Shown piece by piece: positions 52,892 to 63,543 of a DNA stretch of 64,000 nt. The translations under genes were made by a program, and so were the position numbers. Each line of letters starts with the position of its first letter. Positions within the stretch are counted from its first letter, which is position 1. Origin of the DNA: Trichocoleus sp. FACHB-46 (lineage in GTDB: Bacteria; Cyanobacteriota; Cyanobacteriia; FACHB-46); the NCBI RefSeq assembly GCF_014695385.1, contig NZ_JACJOD010000007.1, positions 1 to 64,000 of the forward strand. The letters are read 5' to 3'. Below the pieces are notes generated by a model, which was not told where the DNA came from, did not search any database, and was given only the letters and a program-made list of their open reading frames with translations.

Positions 52892-54073
52892 GTGACTAAT
52901 TTTGACCATCCCTTACGTTCTCTAAGGGAGGGACGCTGGTTTAAATTAATTTGCGGAGCCAGTTTCCAACATCTCCCTGCCGTCCGAAACTTAACTTTAG
53001 CCTACGCGTTGGCTGGTGCTGATTGTATTGATGTTGCCGCAGACCCAGCGGTAATCGCGATCGCCCAAGCAGCTTTAGACACAGCGGACGACATTGCGCT
53101 CGCCTCTCAGCATCCCTCTTTAGCTTGGCAGGGCCGCCCGTGGCTGATGGTGAGCCTAAATGACGGTGAAGATCCCCATTTCCGCAAAGCAGAATTTAAC
53201 CCAACTTTATGTCCTTCTGACTGTCCTCGGCCTTGCGAAACGATTTGCCCCGCGCAAGCAATTGTCTTTGAGCAACCACAGCAAAACCAACCGGAGCAAT
53301 TTTCTGGAGTTATAGATGCCCGTTGCTATGGTTGCGGACGGTGTTTACCCATTTGTCCGATTCAGCAAATTACGACTCGCTCCCATGTGTTTACTCCGGA
53401 AGCGATCGCCCCTTTAGTACTGCAAGCGGGCGTAGATGCTCTAGAGATTCACACCCAAGTAGGGCGGCTAGCTGATTTCCAGCGACTTTGGCAGGCGATC
53501 GCTCCTTGGGCGGGACAACTCAAATTACTAGCGATTAGTTGTCCGGATGGCGATGGCCTAATTGACTACCTCTGGTCAATTTATCAAACGGTTTCGCCGC
53601 TAGCCTGTGCTTTAGTTTGGCAAACAGATGGTCGGCCCATGAGTGGTGATATTGGAGACGGTGCGACCCGTGCCGCCGTCAAGTTAGGCCAAAAAGTGTT
53701 GGCAGCCAACTTGCCAGGATTTGTGCAGTTAGCAGGAGGAACTAACCGTCATACCGTCGAGAAGCTAAACAGCTTAGGGCTTCTAGCTTCCCCAAGCCTA
53801 CAGAAATACATTGCTGGAGTGGCCTATGGTAGTTACGCACGAGTGTTGTTGTCTCCAATTTTGGAGCAGCTAGAAAGTTTGTCCCTGCCTATCTCTGGAC
53901 CATCTTCTGAAGCGATCGCCTTAGCCGAAGCACCACTGCAACCAATTCAATCAGTGCAATCCCTGCCCCTGGAAAGCCAACCGCACCTACTTTGGCCCGC
54001 AGTTGATTTAGCGCACTCCTTGGTGAGCCAAATCAAGACACCGTCCGCTCTCAATCAAACTTTGCTTTCCTAA
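52892..54073 (+). CDS. ldpA: Iron-sulfur protein LdpA (light-dependent period)
   Basis: 393 residues from a GTG at 52892, giving the usual LREGRWFKLICGASFQHLP near the start. Two 4Fe-4S motifs are visible: Cys107, 111, 115, 119 (LCPSDCPRPCETICP) and Cys145, 148, 151, 155 (CYGCGRCLPICP). LdpA senses the redox state of the plastoquinone pool and passes light information to the circadian clock in cyanobacteria. The C-terminal half is a TIM-barrel-like domain with VKLGQKVLAANLPGFVQLAG. 33 bp upstream of the Ycf45/R3H gene. Confidence 0.95.
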   Translation: MTNFDHPLRSLREGRWFKLICGASFQHLPAVRNLTLAYALAGADCIDVAADPAVIAIAQAALDTADDIALASQHPSLAWQGRPWLMVSLNDGEDPHFRKAEFNPTLCPSDCPRPCETICPAQAIVFEQPQQNQPEQFSGVIDARCYGCGRCLPICPIQQITTRSHVFTPEAIAPLVLQAGVDALEIHTQVGRLADFQRLWQAIAPWAGQLKLLAISCPDGDGLIDYLWSIYQTVSPLACALVWQTDGRPMSGDIGDGATRAAVKLGQKVLAANLPGFVQLAGGTNRHTVEKLNSLGLLASPSLQKYIAGVAYGSYARVLLSPILEQLESLSLPISGPSSEAIALAEAPLQPIQSVQSLPLESQPHLLWPAVDLAHSLVSQIKTPSALNQTLLS

Positions 54074-54106
54074 GCGCCTGCTGTTAATTCAACTTTTTTA
54101 ATCACT

Positions 54107-56074
54107 ATGGTGAGTCTGAACGAGACAAATTCTTTTGACAATCAGGAAAGTTTGCCGGGTCCAGTAGACCCGCTTTTAGCTGCATCGAGCCAACAGAAAC
54201 AGCAGCCCGCATCAGATCTAGATATGACAGCAGACATGGCAGCGATCGAGCCTGAAAACGTCACGATGAACAACATGCAAATTACAGACGATCTCAGTAA
54301 ATTGCTAGATATATTGCCAAGTGAGATCCGCCAGCGCTTAGAGCAGCATCCCGACCAAGAGAGCTTGGTTGAGGTGGTGATGGATATAGGCCGCCGTCCA
54401 GAAGCACGTTTTCCAGGCAAAGCAGAGTACTTGTCAGAAACACCCGTCTCGCAAACTGACCTCCAGTACTCGATTGAGCGGGTAGGAAACTTTGGTGGAG
54501 ACAATCGTGCGGGGATTGAACGAACCCTGCACCGAATTAGCGCCATCCGCAATCGGCGAGGCGAAGTCATTGGCCTGACCTGCCGAGTCGGGCGAGCCAT
54601 CTTCGGCACCATCGGCATGATTCGAGATTTGGTAGAAAGTGGCCGTTCCATTTTGATGTTGGGGCGACCCGGAGTTGGCAAAACCACTGCACTCCGCGAA
54701 ATTGCAAGGGTTTTGGCAGATGAACTAGAAAAACGAGTGGTCATCATTGACACCTCGAATGAAATTGCAGGTGATGGAGATGTGCCTCACCCCGCGATCG
54801 GACGAGCACGGCGGATGCAAGTAGCTCGACCCGAACTGCAACACCAAGTGATGATTGAGGCAGTGGAAAACCACATGCCAGAAGTCATTGTGATTGATGA
54901 AATTGGTACGGAATTGGAAGCTCTAGCGGCCCGCACGATCGCGGAACGGGGTGTGCAACTGGTGGGCACCGCTCACGGCAACCGGATTGAAAACTTGATT
55001 AAAAACCCCACATTGTCTGATCTGGTAGGTGGTATCCAGTCAGTCACATTGGGCGACGAGGAAGCCAGACGGCGGGGCAGCCAGAAAAGTGTTCTAGAGC
55101 GCAAAGCGCCACCGACCTTCGACATCGCAGTAGAGATGTTGGAGCGGCAAAAGTGGGTGGTGCATGAGCACGTCGCCGAGACGGTGGACAGTTTGCTGCG
55201 GGGTCGCCAGCCCAACCCCCAAACCAGAACGGTAAACGAAGCGGGCGCAGTAGTGATTACCCACGAATTGCCTAATGCGATCGCAGAAAGCCCACTGCCC
55301 CCCAATCGCTTTGCTGCGGCTGCGAAAGGGGCCGTGGGCTGGCGAGCTTCAGGACAAATGACGCCGCTGCCAAGTCCTAGTTTTGGCGAAAAGAGTTTCT
55401 CGGCTAGACGCTCAGCTTTGACCAACCGATTAGACAGTTCTCCAGCGGCCCAGGAGTTTGAGCAACTACTCGATGCTTCTTGGCCTCAAGGTAGCCTTGG
55501 TATTAGTAGCAGCAGTTCAGATTTTGTTAGTGAGATCTCCGCTCGCACCACAGGCCCTAATGGTGAAGATCTGCCCTTGCACGTCTATCCCTATGGCATC
55601 AGTCGGCATCAACTCGACCAAGTAATTCAAACTCTGAATCTACCTGTCGTGCTGACAAAAGATATTGACAGCGCCGATGCCGTTTTAGCGTTGCGATCGC
55701 ATGTCAAAAACCATGCCAAGCTGAGAAGTATGGCCAAGAGCCGCCATGTGCCGATCCATACAATCAAAGCCAACACGGTGCCGCAGATTGTTCGCTCTCT
55801 CCGTCGCCTATTGGATATGGATGATCCGGCGGTGCCTGAAGCCTCTGATCTGAGTCTGTTTTACCGTGATGGTGATGAAGACGAAATCGAGGCGCTAGAG
55901 GAAGCCAGACTTGCAGTTGAGCAAATCGTGATTCCTAAAGGCCAGCCAGTCGAGTTGTTGCCGCGATCGTCCAAAGTGCGGAAGATGCAACATGAGTTGG
56001 CAGAACACTATCATCTCAAGTCTTCTAGCTTTGGAGAGGAACCGAATCGGCGCTTGCGGATCTATCCCGCATAA
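54107..56074 (+). CDS. Ycf45-type AAA ATPase with C-terminal R3H domain
   Basis: 655 residues. The ATPase core has the P-loop GRPGVGKTT (186-194), [13 protein letters not shown] and Walker [11 protein letters not shown] (260-269). This region resembles the plastid-encoded Ycf45 and SpoIIIAA-type ATPases. Residues 595-655 hold an R3H single-strand nucleic-acid-binding domain with Arg625 and His629 in [13 protein letters not shown]. The middle (about 370-490) is disordered. Function unproven; an RNA- or DNA-related ATPase is inferred from domains. Probably cotranscribed with ldpA, as in other cyanobacteria to my memory. Confidence 0.92.
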   Translation: MVSLNETNSFDNQESLPGPVDPLLAASSQQKQQPASDLDMTADMAAIEPENVTMNNMQITDDLSKLLDILPSEIRQRLEQHPDQESLVEVVMDIGRRPEARFPGKAEYLSETPVSQTDLQYSIERVGNFGGDNRAGIERTLHRISAIRNRRGEVIGLTCRVGRAIFGTIGMIRDLVESGRSILMLGRPGVGKTTALREIARVLADELEKRVVIIDTSNEIAGDGDVPHPAIGRARRMQVARPELQHQVMIEAVENHMPEVIVIDEIGTELEALAARTIAERGVQLVGTAHGNRIENLIKNPTLSDLVGGIQSVTLGDEEARRRGSQKSVLERKAPPTFDIAVEMLERQKWVVHEHVAETVDSLLRGRQPNPQTRTVNEAGAVVITHELPNAIAESPLPPNRFAAAAKGAVGWRASGQMTPLPSPSFGEKSFSARRSALTNRLDSSPAAQEFEQLLDASWPQGSLGISSSSSDFVSEISARTTGPNGEDLPLHVYPYGISRHQLDQVIQTLNLPVVLTKDIDSADAVLALRSHVKNHAKLRSMAKSRHVPIHTIKANTVPQIVRSLRRLLDMDDPAVPEASDLSLFYRDGDEDEIEALEEARLAVEQIVIPKGQPVELLPRSSKVRKMQHELAEHYHLKSSSFGEEPNRRLRIYPA

Positions 56075-56085
56075 AACCGGTGCAG

Positions 56086-56571
56086 TTAGTAGGCAGAAAT
56101 AGGTAACAACCGTTCTACATTGATGTAAAACACCACGCTGCCATCGGGAACTGGAATCAGCTTTTCGATCGCTGGGGATAAATGGCCCTGACGGTAACCC
56201 ATTGGCAGCGTTGCTAGTTTGCTCAGGTCAGCCTCCAAAATGGTGGGCATTTCGGGAGTGGGAATGCCTAAAAGCTCACCACTCTCTAGCAGACAGATAA
56301 CTAAGAATTGTGAGGGTGCGATCGCTTGCTGGCTCAGGAACAGGGTAGCGCTATCAATTAAGGTGACAATGCCCTGATTGTGCATGACCAAACTTTGGCC
56401 TGTTTCTAGCGCTCCGTAAGCCGTAAAGTTGTTCAAGACAGACTGAACCTGGCGCATGGGAATGGCATATTGCTCACTGCCAAATCGCAAGGCTATCAGT
56501 TTTTCGGTTAAGTTAGGAGCCTGGCTGGGAACCTGCTTCTGGAACCTGCGGTGATAAGGAGTAGGTGGCAT
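56086..56571 (-). CDS. CheW-like protein, last gene of the chemotaxis operon
   Basis: 161 residues. The CheW domain (about 20-155) has LIALRFGSEQYAIPMRQV and QGIVTLIDSATLFL, but the family is strongly diverged. Most CheW proteins dock CheA to receptors; this second copy, downstream of CheA, may tune the array or bind a different receptor. It begins 15 bp after the CheA stop. The 3' end lies 11 bp from the convergent R3H gene. Confidence 0.85.
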   Translation of the reverse strand: MPPTPYHRRFQKQVPSQAPNLTEKLIALRFGSEQYAIPMRQVQSVLNNFTAYGALETGQSLVMHNQGIVTLIDSATLFLSQQAIAPSQFLVICLLESGELLGIPTPEMPTILEADLSKLATLPMGYRQGHLSPAIEKLIPVPDGSVVFYINVERLLPISAY

Positions 56572-56586
56572 AGCAATATCAAGACT

Positions 56587-59520
56587 TCAAAGGGCTATCC
56601 GGCTAGCGGCTAAAAGTTGGGCGAGCACTTCTAGAACCTGGGCTTCGTTGTAGGGTTTAGTGAAGTAGTGAGCCGCGCCTAACTCCTGTGCCAACTTTCT
56701 ATGTTTGGCTCCGCTGCGAGAAGTCAACATCGCGACGGGAATGTGAGCAAATTGAGAATTGAATTTGAGCGATCGCAATAACTCAAACCCATCCATCCGA
56801 GGCATCTCAATATCAGCAATAATGCAATCGCATTGCAGCCCTTGTTGGAGTTGCTCGATCGCATCTTGGCCATCTTTGGCTTGCGCTACTCGATACCGCG
56901 CCCGCGTTAGGGCCAAAGCCAGGAGTTGTCGGATCGTGTAGGAGTCATCTACCACCAAAATTTGAGGTTGGGTCGCGGGCACCGGGGCTAGAATCTGTGG
57001 GCCTTTGTCGCTCATAGCGATCGCTTGGCTGGTTTGGTAGCTGAACTGTTCAACCAGGTCATCGATGTCTAAGATGACAGCTACTTGTCCATTTCCTAAG
57101 ATGGTGCTGCCCACCACGCCTTTAGGTTTTGAAAGCGGCGCGGGAATTGGTTTGACTACAATTTCTTGCTGCCCCATCAGTCTTTCTACCGCGATCGCTA
57201 CTACGCCCTCTCCAGCACTCAGGACCAAGATAGGAATCAAGTCCTGGGTTAGTGGATCAGGAGATGGTAAATCTGAGTCAGCCGGATGGTAGTGCAATAG
57301 ATCTTGCAACCGCACCAACCGGATAAATTCACCACGCCAACGAATCATGGGCTGGTTCCCAGCCATTTGTACCTGATCGCCCTGAATGTGCAGAATCTCC
57401 TCAATCGCATCTAAGGGCACCGCCACTGTGTTGTGATCAATCCGCACCATTAAGGCTTCGGCGATCGAAAGCATGAGTGGCAATTTCAAGATAAAGCTAG
57501 TTCCTTGCCCTGGGCGAGAATCAACTTTCACAGTGCCCCGGGCTTGCCGCAGGTTAGAGCGCACAATATCCAGTCCCACCCCTCGCCCAGAAAGATTTGT
57601 GACATCCTTGGTAGTGCTAAACCCTGGCCAAAATAGAAAGTCATACAGCTCGGCGAGGGACAAATCTTGAACTTGTTCGGCAGGCACAAGACCTCTGGCA
57701 ACAATTTGTTGACGAATGGCTTCCGGATCAATGCCTTTGCCATCATCCGTAACGGTAACAATAGTTTGACCGCCTTGTTGAAAAGCAGAAATTTCAATTT
57801 GACCACTAGGTGGCTTCCCAGCATTCACGCGAGCTTCAGGCAGTTCAATGCCGTGGTCAAGGGCGTTCCGTAATAACTGAACTAATGGCTCTCGCAACGC
57901 ATCTAATAAGCTTTCATCAATTTTGGTGTCTCGGCCCACTAGCAGTAAGTTCACTTCTTTGTGATGGGTCAAGCACAGCTCTCGCAGGGCACGGGGTAAG
58001 TGATCGACCGCTCGGCTGAAGGGGACTACCCGTAACTGCATCACGCGCGATTGCAGTTGTTCGGTAATGCGGCGGAGTTGCTCGGTACTTTGCTCAAAGG
58101 TAAAAACCAGAGCATCCAGTTTGTCAGCCGTTTGAGCCACCGTATGGGTAGTCTCAAGCACAGACTGAGCTCTGGAATGAAACTCAGTGTATTGGTCTAG
58201 CTCTAGAGCATCGAATGTCGATGGAGCAGAGCGGCGTGAGTTAGGGGGGCTAGTTGCCAAACCAGACGGCGCGATCGCAGTTTGCCAGTCAGCCACACTC
58301 AAGCGATCATATTCTTCTCTAAGTTGGCCACCAAACTGATGTAGCTCTGCCATGCCTCGCCGAATGTGCTTGATTTCTGAGCGTAACTGTCCTCCTTGGA
58401 CTTCCAAATTGGTGCGGTTAATCACCAGTTCTCCCACCAAATTCACCAGTTCGGTCAAGCGGTCCACTTCAATGCGAATCGTCAGACGTTGCCAGCTATT
58501 GAATGAAGTAGAGTCTGTACTAGGACTGGGTATGGGGGTAGCTGCCTCAGCAAAAACTGGAGTCTCTGGCCCAATGTGGTCCAGGATAGGCACGGTTGGC
58601 TGATCTAAGCGACTTTCCGCCAAGGGAGTTGGCAGTTGAGCTGAGAACTGTGGTTGCTGGGACTGGCTAGGTTCAGCTTCGAACCGCTCGTGTAACAAAT
58701 TATCGGGTTCGGAACGATGAGAGGGAACGGCGATCGCGGTTGCCTGCGGTAAAACCGTAATCGGTTGTCCATTTAAGATTTGCTGACGAGCAGTCTGGAG
58801 ATTTTGCGCGATCGCCCAGCCTTGCTGCTGGAATTGCTCAAAGGATAACTCTGGTGAACTGAGCAGCGCCTCCAACGTGTCGGCAACACGACCAAACTCA
58901 GGCAGTTGCAGCATACCTGCCACACCAGAGAGTTGGTAATAAATCTTAGACAGCACCTCCACCGCTGATGGGATCGTTTCAGGTCTAGCTTGAGATAACT
59001 CAGCTTCCAACTGATTCAGCACCGTCAAAATTTCGTGTTCAAAGATCGCCTTTATCACTTCATAGTTAGCAGGGGCATGTAGCGGCAAAAGAGCTGGATC
59101 TGGCACCTTGGGATAGCGTGCTTCAAGCTGAGCTTTGATTTGAGCGATCGCCTGCAATTCAGCTAGAAATTCTGCTTTACCCTGAAAGTTGCTGTTGGTG
59201 ATGGTTTTGAGACAATCTACCCCCTGTAGCAAAGCTGTGATCGTCGGAGAGTCTAGTTGAGCCAGATCAACGCGATCGCGCAGAATAGCAAAACAATCTT
59301 CCAGGCCGTGCGCTGCTGTGGAGAGACCCTCAAAACCAAACATTAAGGCTGAACCCTTAATAGAATGGGCGGCTCGGAATAGCTCCTTCACGGCTTCTGA
59401 ACGACGATGGGCTTGAGGATTGCACTCGATCGCTAACAAATTTGTTTCTAGAATCTGGAGAAATTCTTGGGCTTCTGCTATGAAACAACCGATCAACCTG
59501 TCTAAATCCTTTGCATTCAT
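56587..59520 (-). CDS. CheA-type hybrid histidine kinase with receiver domain
   Basis: 977 residues. Hpt domain with AAHSIKGSALMFGF (phospho-His52), a second Hpt-like region without the His (about 150-250), dimerisation domain with LVNLVGELVINRTNLE (about 355-375), HATPase with LLRNALDHGIELPE, DDGKGID and LSGRGVGLDIV, CheW domain (about 680-820) and a C-terminal receiver starting at 854 with VVDDS (Asp858/859), Asp903 in IIADIEMPRMDG and Lys955. This is the layout of the cyanobacterial Pil/Pix/Hmp CheA proteins that control type IV pili. The MCP lies just upstream. Confidence 0.95.
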   Translation of the reverse strand: MNAKDLDRLIGCFIAEAQEFLQILETNLLAIECNPQAHRRSEAVKELFRAAHSIKGSALMFGFEGLSTAAHGLEDCFAILRDRVDLAQLDSPTITALLQGVDCLKTITNSNFQGKAEFLAELQAIAQIKAQLEARYPKVPDPALLPLHAPANYEVIKAIFEHEILTVLNQLEAELSQARPETIPSAVEVLSKIYYQLSGVAGMLQLPEFGRVADTLEALLSSPELSFEQFQQQGWAIAQNLQTARQQILNGQPITVLPQATAIAVPSHRSEPDNLLHERFEAEPSQSQQPQFSAQLPTPLAESRLDQPTVPILDHIGPETPVFAEAATPIPSPSTDSTSFNSWQRLTIRIEVDRLTELVNLVGELVINRTNLEVQGGQLRSEIKHIRRGMAELHQFGGQLREEYDRLSVADWQTAIAPSGLATSPPNSRRSAPSTFDALELDQYTEFHSRAQSVLETTHTVAQTADKLDALVFTFEQSTEQLRRITEQLQSRVMQLRVVPFSRAVDHLPRALRELCLTHHKEVNLLLVGRDTKIDESLLDALREPLVQLLRNALDHGIELPEARVNAGKPPSGQIEISAFQQGGQTIVTVTDDGKGIDPEAIRQQIVARGLVPAEQVQDLSLAELYDFLFWPGFSTTKDVTNLSGRGVGLDIVRSNLRQARGTVKVDSRPGQGTSFILKLPLMLSIAEALMVRIDHNTVAVPLDAIEEILHIQGDQVQMAGNQPMIRWRGEFIRLVRLQDLLHYHPADSDLPSPDPLTQDLIPILVLSAGEGVVAIAVERLMGQQEIVVKPIPAPLSKPKGVVGSTILGNGQVAVILDIDDLVEQFSYQTSQAIAMSDKGPQILAPVPATQPQILVVDDSYTIRQLLALALTRARYRVAQAKDGQDAIEQLQQGLQCDCIIADIEMPRMDGFELLRSLKFNSQFAHIPVAMLTSRSGAKHRKLAQELGAAHYFTKPYNEAQVLEVLAQLLAASRIAL

Positions 59521-59583
59521 CGCCTAATCCCAATGGCTGACATACGAGGCACAACTAGGGCAAACGTGGGTACTCCCTGAGCA

Positions 59584-62370
59584 TTACTGCGATCGGAAAT
59601 TAGCGACCGAGCTTTGCAGTTTGTTGACGACAACGGCTAATCCATCCAAGGCCACCGTGACGTTCTCTGCTTTTTCGGCAGTATTAGTAGAGATCTCACT
59701 CACCTCCTGAATAGTGCCAGAGATATCTTCAGCCGAAGTTATCTGCCGCTGAGCCGCCTTGGTAATGTTCTGCACCAAGCCATTAATTTCTCGACTAACG
59801 TCAATAATGGCGTTCAGATTAGTTTTGGCTTCGGAGGCTAATAGGGTTCCGTCTACTACCTGCTGCGTTCCTGCTTCCATCGCTGCCATAACTCGGCTGA
59901 TTTCGTCTTGGATGGTGCTGACAATGTCAGAAATTTCCTCAGTGGCTGAAGCGGAACGTTCTGCGAGCTTGCGAACTTCTTCGGCTACGACCGCAAAGCC
60001 TTTGCCTTGCTCTCCTGCTCGCGCTGCCTCAATCGTGGCATTGAGGGCTAGGAGGTTGGTCTGGGAAGCAATCTGAGAAATAGAGGTAACAATCTTGCCG
60101 ATTTGCTGCGAACCTTCTCCCAAGCGTTTCATCATTTTGGAGGTCTCAGAAATCGTGAGGCGGAGGTCATTAATGCCATCGACTGTGCGATCGACCGCTT
60201 CACCACCGATTTCTGCAGTTTGAGCAGCTTGTTTAGCCACATGCTCGGCTCGATTTGCCGCTTCAGCAACATCTTGGATAGAGTTCAGCAGTCGCTCAAT
60301 TTGCCGCAGGGTACTTTCAATTTGAGAAGCTTGGGTCCGGGCTTGCTGGGCTAACTCATTCGTGTTGTTGATCGAGTCTGTAGTCGATTGATTCACCTGA
60401 ATAGCCGCAGATTGAATATTCAGGACAACCTTGCGCAGCGAGCTGATCAGGTAGTTAAAGGAATCGGCCAGTGCTCCTAAAGAGTCATTGGTGACTTGAG
60501 CCTTGACGGTTAAATCCCCCTTCGCAGCGCCTTTAATCTCATTCAGCAGATTGACAACTTGTTGGGTGATCGCATCTGCTTCGAATTTACGCTCTTCAGC
60601 CTGTTTTTCCAGACGTTCCTCAGCCTGCTTGCGCTCAGTCACATCAAAGCGAATGCCGATATATTTGACGATTTTGCCGTCAGTATCAAAGATCGGTGCA
60701 ATCGTGGAGTCAACCCAGTAGAACGCTCCATCTTTGCGCTTATTTTTAATTTCACCTTTCCAGACTCGACCACTGGAAATCAGGCTCCACATTTCAGTAA
60801 AAAAGGGTTTGGCATGATGGCTAGAATTGACAATCCGGTGATTCTGACCTAGTAGTTCTTCGCGACTATAGCCGGAGATCTCACAGAACTTGTCATTGAT
60901 AAAGGTAATGTTTCCTTTGCGATCGGTTTCGCTCACAATGGCGGCTTCGTCTAAAACATTTTGCCGATTTTTAATTTCTTGAACTAGACTTACCTGGGCT
61001 AATGCCAAGGTTTGCAGGCGTTCTTCTGCTTGTTTGCGTTCTGTGACGTCAAAGCGTACTCCAATGTAGCCAGAGATATTACCTTTGCTATCAAACAGGG
61101 GCATAAGAGTGGAATCCACCCAATAGAAGGAGCCATCCTTGCGCTTATTTTTAATTTCGCCGCGCCATGTTTTGCCATTGGCAATAGTCGCCCAAAGCGC
61201 TGTAAAGAATTCTTTGGAATGCGTTCCAGAATTGACAATCCGATGATTTTGGCCTGACAGTTCTTCGCGGCTGTAACCAGAGATCTCAGAAAATTTTTGA
61301 TTGGTGTAGGTAATGAGTCCTTGTCGATCGGTCACTGACACGATCGCGGAGGCATCTAAGGCTTTTTGTTGATTGCGTAATTCTGTAATTAATGTTTCTA
61401 GCCGAGCGCCCATTGAGTTGACTTGATCGCCTAGCTCTTGCAGAAAGCTGGGGGCTTGAACATTAGAGATGCGAGCATCTAGCTTGCCTGCCGCCAAGTT
61501 CTGTACTATCTGAGCGATCGCATGGACCTGTCGTTGCCATTGAGTTTGTTCTTTTTGCTGGCGCTGTGCTTGCTCTTGATTCTGCTGCACCAAGCCTTGG
61601 ATTCGCTCTGCTAAGTGATTGACCCCAGCTCCTAGCGTGACAATTTCCTGGTTGCCTGCTGCGGGTACACGGGCGCTCAAATCTCCTTGGCTGATTTTTG
61701 TGGCGACAGCGGCGGCTGTCAATAAAGGGTGAATCGTTTGCCGAGATAGGCTTGTGGCGATCGCGCCCGCGACTGCTGCGATCAGTCCTGTTGCCACCGA
61801 TAATGTGATTAAACAGGATGGCTGCCCTGCGGTTGCATCAGGTTGGGTGGTGAAATAAGTAGTTGCTCCGATGGCTAGCATTCCCAGCAACAATATAGGC
61901 ACAATGCTGAGGCTTAGAACGGTAATCATGACTTTTCGGCCAAACGGCGGTGGGCCTAAAGGCTGCTCTGGCGAGTGACCGAACATCACAGGTTGAGAGG
62001 CAGTTGGCGCTGCACCGTAGTTGAGGTTGAGTAATCCTAGCTCGCGGGCCAAAATCAAGCGTTGTTCATCTGCCAGCATTTCATCTCGGAGTCGGCTGGA
62101 GTTGATTTCTGAATCTGGAGCAGCGTGAGATTCTGTCACTTCAGCAGCAGGCTCGAAAACAGTCCGAGGCGGAGCCATAGGAATAGCACTATAGGATGTA
62201 GCATGCTCAGAGGCATATATTGCCCTCTGGTAAGCGCGGGCGAGCCAGTAGTGAAGATTGGCATCTTGCGGATTGTCTGCTTGTACTTGCTCTAGCAATG
62301 CGATCGCTTCTTGATAATGACCCGACTGAAGAGCACGAACACCAGCTTCTAAACTTGGATGAACAGACAT
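59584..62370 (-). CDS. Methyl-accepting chemotaxis protein with TPR and two PAS domains
   Basis: 928 residues from the ATG at 62370 (AGAGG site); a start at 62439 lies inside a tandem repeat. N-terminal TPR-like helix pair ([20 protein letters not shown], about 7-26) in the cytoplasm, two transmembrane helices (146-172, 185-206), HAMP domains (about 208-260 and 281-332), twin PAS domains (334-452 and 467-587), a third HAMP-like segment, then the signalling tip [20 protein letters not shown]. The PAS domains share [10 protein letters not shown] and FYWVDST and are recent duplicates. There is no GAF chromophore domain, so light sensing of the PixJ type is not expected. Confidence 0.94.
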   Translation of the reverse strand: MSVHPSLEAGVRALQSGHYQEAIALLEQVQADNPQDANLHYWLARAYQRAIYASEHATSYSAIPMAPPRTVFEPAAEVTESHAAPDSEINSSRLRDEMLADEQRLILARELGLLNLNYGAAPTASQPVMFGHSPEQPLGPPPFGRKVMITVLSLSIVPILLLGMLAIGATTYFTTQPDATAGQPSCLITLSVATGLIAAVAGAIATSLSRQTIHPLLTAAAVATKISQGDLSARVPAAGNQEIVTLGAGVNHLAERIQGLVQQNQEQAQRQQKEQTQWQRQVHAIAQIVQNLAAGKLDARISNVQAPSFLQELGDQVNSMGARLETLITELRNQQKALDASAIVSVTDRQGLITYTNQKFSEISGYSREELSGQNHRIVNSGTHSKEFFTALWATIANGKTWRGEIKNKRKDGSFYWVDSTLMPLFDSKGNISGYIGVRFDVTERKQAEERLQTLALAQVSLVQEIKNRQNVLDEAAIVSETDRKGNITFINDKFCEISGYSREELLGQNHRIVNSSHHAKPFFTEMWSLISSGRVWKGEIKNKRKDGAFYWVDSTIAPIFDTDGKIVKYIGIRFDVTERKQAEERLEKQAEERKFEADAITQQVVNLLNEIKGAAKGDLTVKAQVTNDSLGALADSFNYLISSLRKVVLNIQSAAIQVNQSTTDSINNTNELAQQARTQASQIESTLRQIERLLNSIQDVAEAANRAEHVAKQAAQTAEIGGEAVDRTVDGINDLRLTISETSKMMKRLGEGSQQIGKIVTSISQIASQTNLLALNATIEAARAGEQGKGFAVVAEEVRKLAERSASATEEISDIVSTIQDEISRVMAAMEAGTQQVVDGTLLASEAKTNLNAIIDVSREINGLVQNITKAAQRQITSAEDISGTIQEVSEISTNTAEKAENVTVALDGLAVVVNKLQSSVANFRSQ

Positions 62371-62410
62371 GAGGGCAGCCTCTAGAGGAAATAAATAACC
62401 AGTAGACAGT

Positions 62411-62440
62411 AAACAGGCAGTCAACAAACAGGCAGTCAAT
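62411..62440. repeat. 15-bp tandem duplication upstream of the MCP gene
   Basis: AAACAGGCAGTCAAC and AAACAGGCAGTCAAT (62411-62425, 62426-62440) are adjacent and differ at one base. They lie between the CheW gene and the preferred MCP start and keep the frame open, which explains the false longer start at 62439. Confidence 0.85.
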
Positions 62441-62450
62441 AAGCAAATGC

Positions 62451-62948
62451 TTACCAGTGCTGGGATTGAGCGATCGCTTCTGCATCTAAGATCATTAAGA
62501 AGCGGCCCTCGTAGTCATATAGCCCTTTGAGTACTGGAGCTAGCTCTGGGCTCACGTCCATAGCAGAAACAATTTGATCTGGATGGAGCGAGACAACTCC
62601 CTCAACCTGAGACACCGCTACGCCTACATGTAACGGCAGCAACTGCATATTTTGCGGATCAGGAATTTCTAGAACCAGAATTCGGCCCTGAGCTCGCTGC
62701 AATTCCACTACTCCGATGTTGCTCAAACCACCAAAATCTGCAACCACTAAAATTTCCCCTTGCAGGTTAGTTAAACCCAAAACAAAAGAGGCAGTATTAG
62801 GAACTGAAGCTAGTAATTGATCTTTTAAGAAGAGAACTTCACAGACTTTAGTCAGCTCGATCGCGAAATAGCTGTCTTTTTGACGAAACAAAAGAAACTG
62901 CTGAACGGTAGCAGGCGCAGCAATAGCAGGCACAGGAAGAACAGTCAT
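62451..62948 (-). CDS. CheW-like coupling protein
   Basis: 165 residues, one CheW domain: [57 protein letters not shown] and [16 protein letters not shown]. The standard CheW that joins the MCP to CheA; it precedes the MCP gene as pixI/pilI precede pixJ/pilJ. The promoter-distal spacer to the MCP contains a 15-bp tandem repeat. Confidence 0.92.
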   Translation of the reverse strand: MTVLPVPAIAAPATVQQFLLFRQKDSYFAIELTKVCEVLFLKDQLLASVPNTASFVLGLTNLQGEILVVADFGGLSNIGVVELQRAQGRILVLEIPDPQNMQLLPLHVGVAVSQVEGVVSLHPDQIVSAMDVSPELAPVLKGLYDYEGRFLMILDAEAIAQSQHW

Positions 62949-63048
62949 TGCAAATAGCTACTCTGAAGGATATTAAAACAATTAACCAAGCTTCAAAAAT
63001 ACAGAAGTTTCTATAGTGTCCGAGCAAAGATTTACCAAAGCTCGGAAT

Positions 63049-63411
63049 TCACAAAAAGCGTTGCACAATGTTAAGCAATTGCCCTGAATCAAAAGGCTTA
63101 GTCACATAAGCATCTGCACCAATCTCCATACCCCAGATCTTGTCAATGTCAGTATTTTTTTGAGTACATATAATGATCGGGAGCTTCTTGGTTTTGTCGT
63201 CTTCGCGCAATTCACGAATTACTTCAAAACCATTAATTCGCGGCATAATCACATCTAAGATTACGAGGTCAGGTAGCTCTTGCTCTTGTAGTTTTTTAAT
63301 GGCTTCTTCACCATCGTGAGCCTGTACTACGTCAATGCCAGAACTCCGCAAAACACTAGAAATTCTCTCTAGTTCGCTATGTAGGTCATCAACCACTAAT
63401 ACTTTGCTCAT
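63049..63411 (-). CDS. CheY-like response regulator (PilH/PixH type)
   Basis: 120 residues from the ATG at 63411, which has a GGTGGA site; a longer frame to 63459 adds 16 residues unlike the family. Single receiver domain: Asp8 and Asp9 in VVDDLHSELE, phosphoacceptor Asp53 in VILDVIMPRING, Thr83 and Lys105 in VTKPFDSGQLL. No output domain, so it acts by protein binding, probably on type IV pilus machinery. Position between the first receiver and CheW matches pilH/pixH. Confidence 0.93.
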   Translation of the reverse strand: MSKVLVVDDLHSELERISSVLRSSGIDVVQAHDGEEAIKKLQEQELPDLVILDVIMPRINGFEVIRELREDDKTKKLPIIICTQKNTDIDKIWGMEIGADAYVTKPFDSGQLLNIVQRFL

Positions 63412-63543
63412 TCTTCCACCTGTAATACTTCTGCACTGACTCAACTCAATTAGATTCAATCATTTCAAAGCTAGTAAAATCTATCATTCACTGATAATTT
63501 CCAAACACAAGTAGCTCCGTTCCTAGGGTGCTGCTACTAAAAT

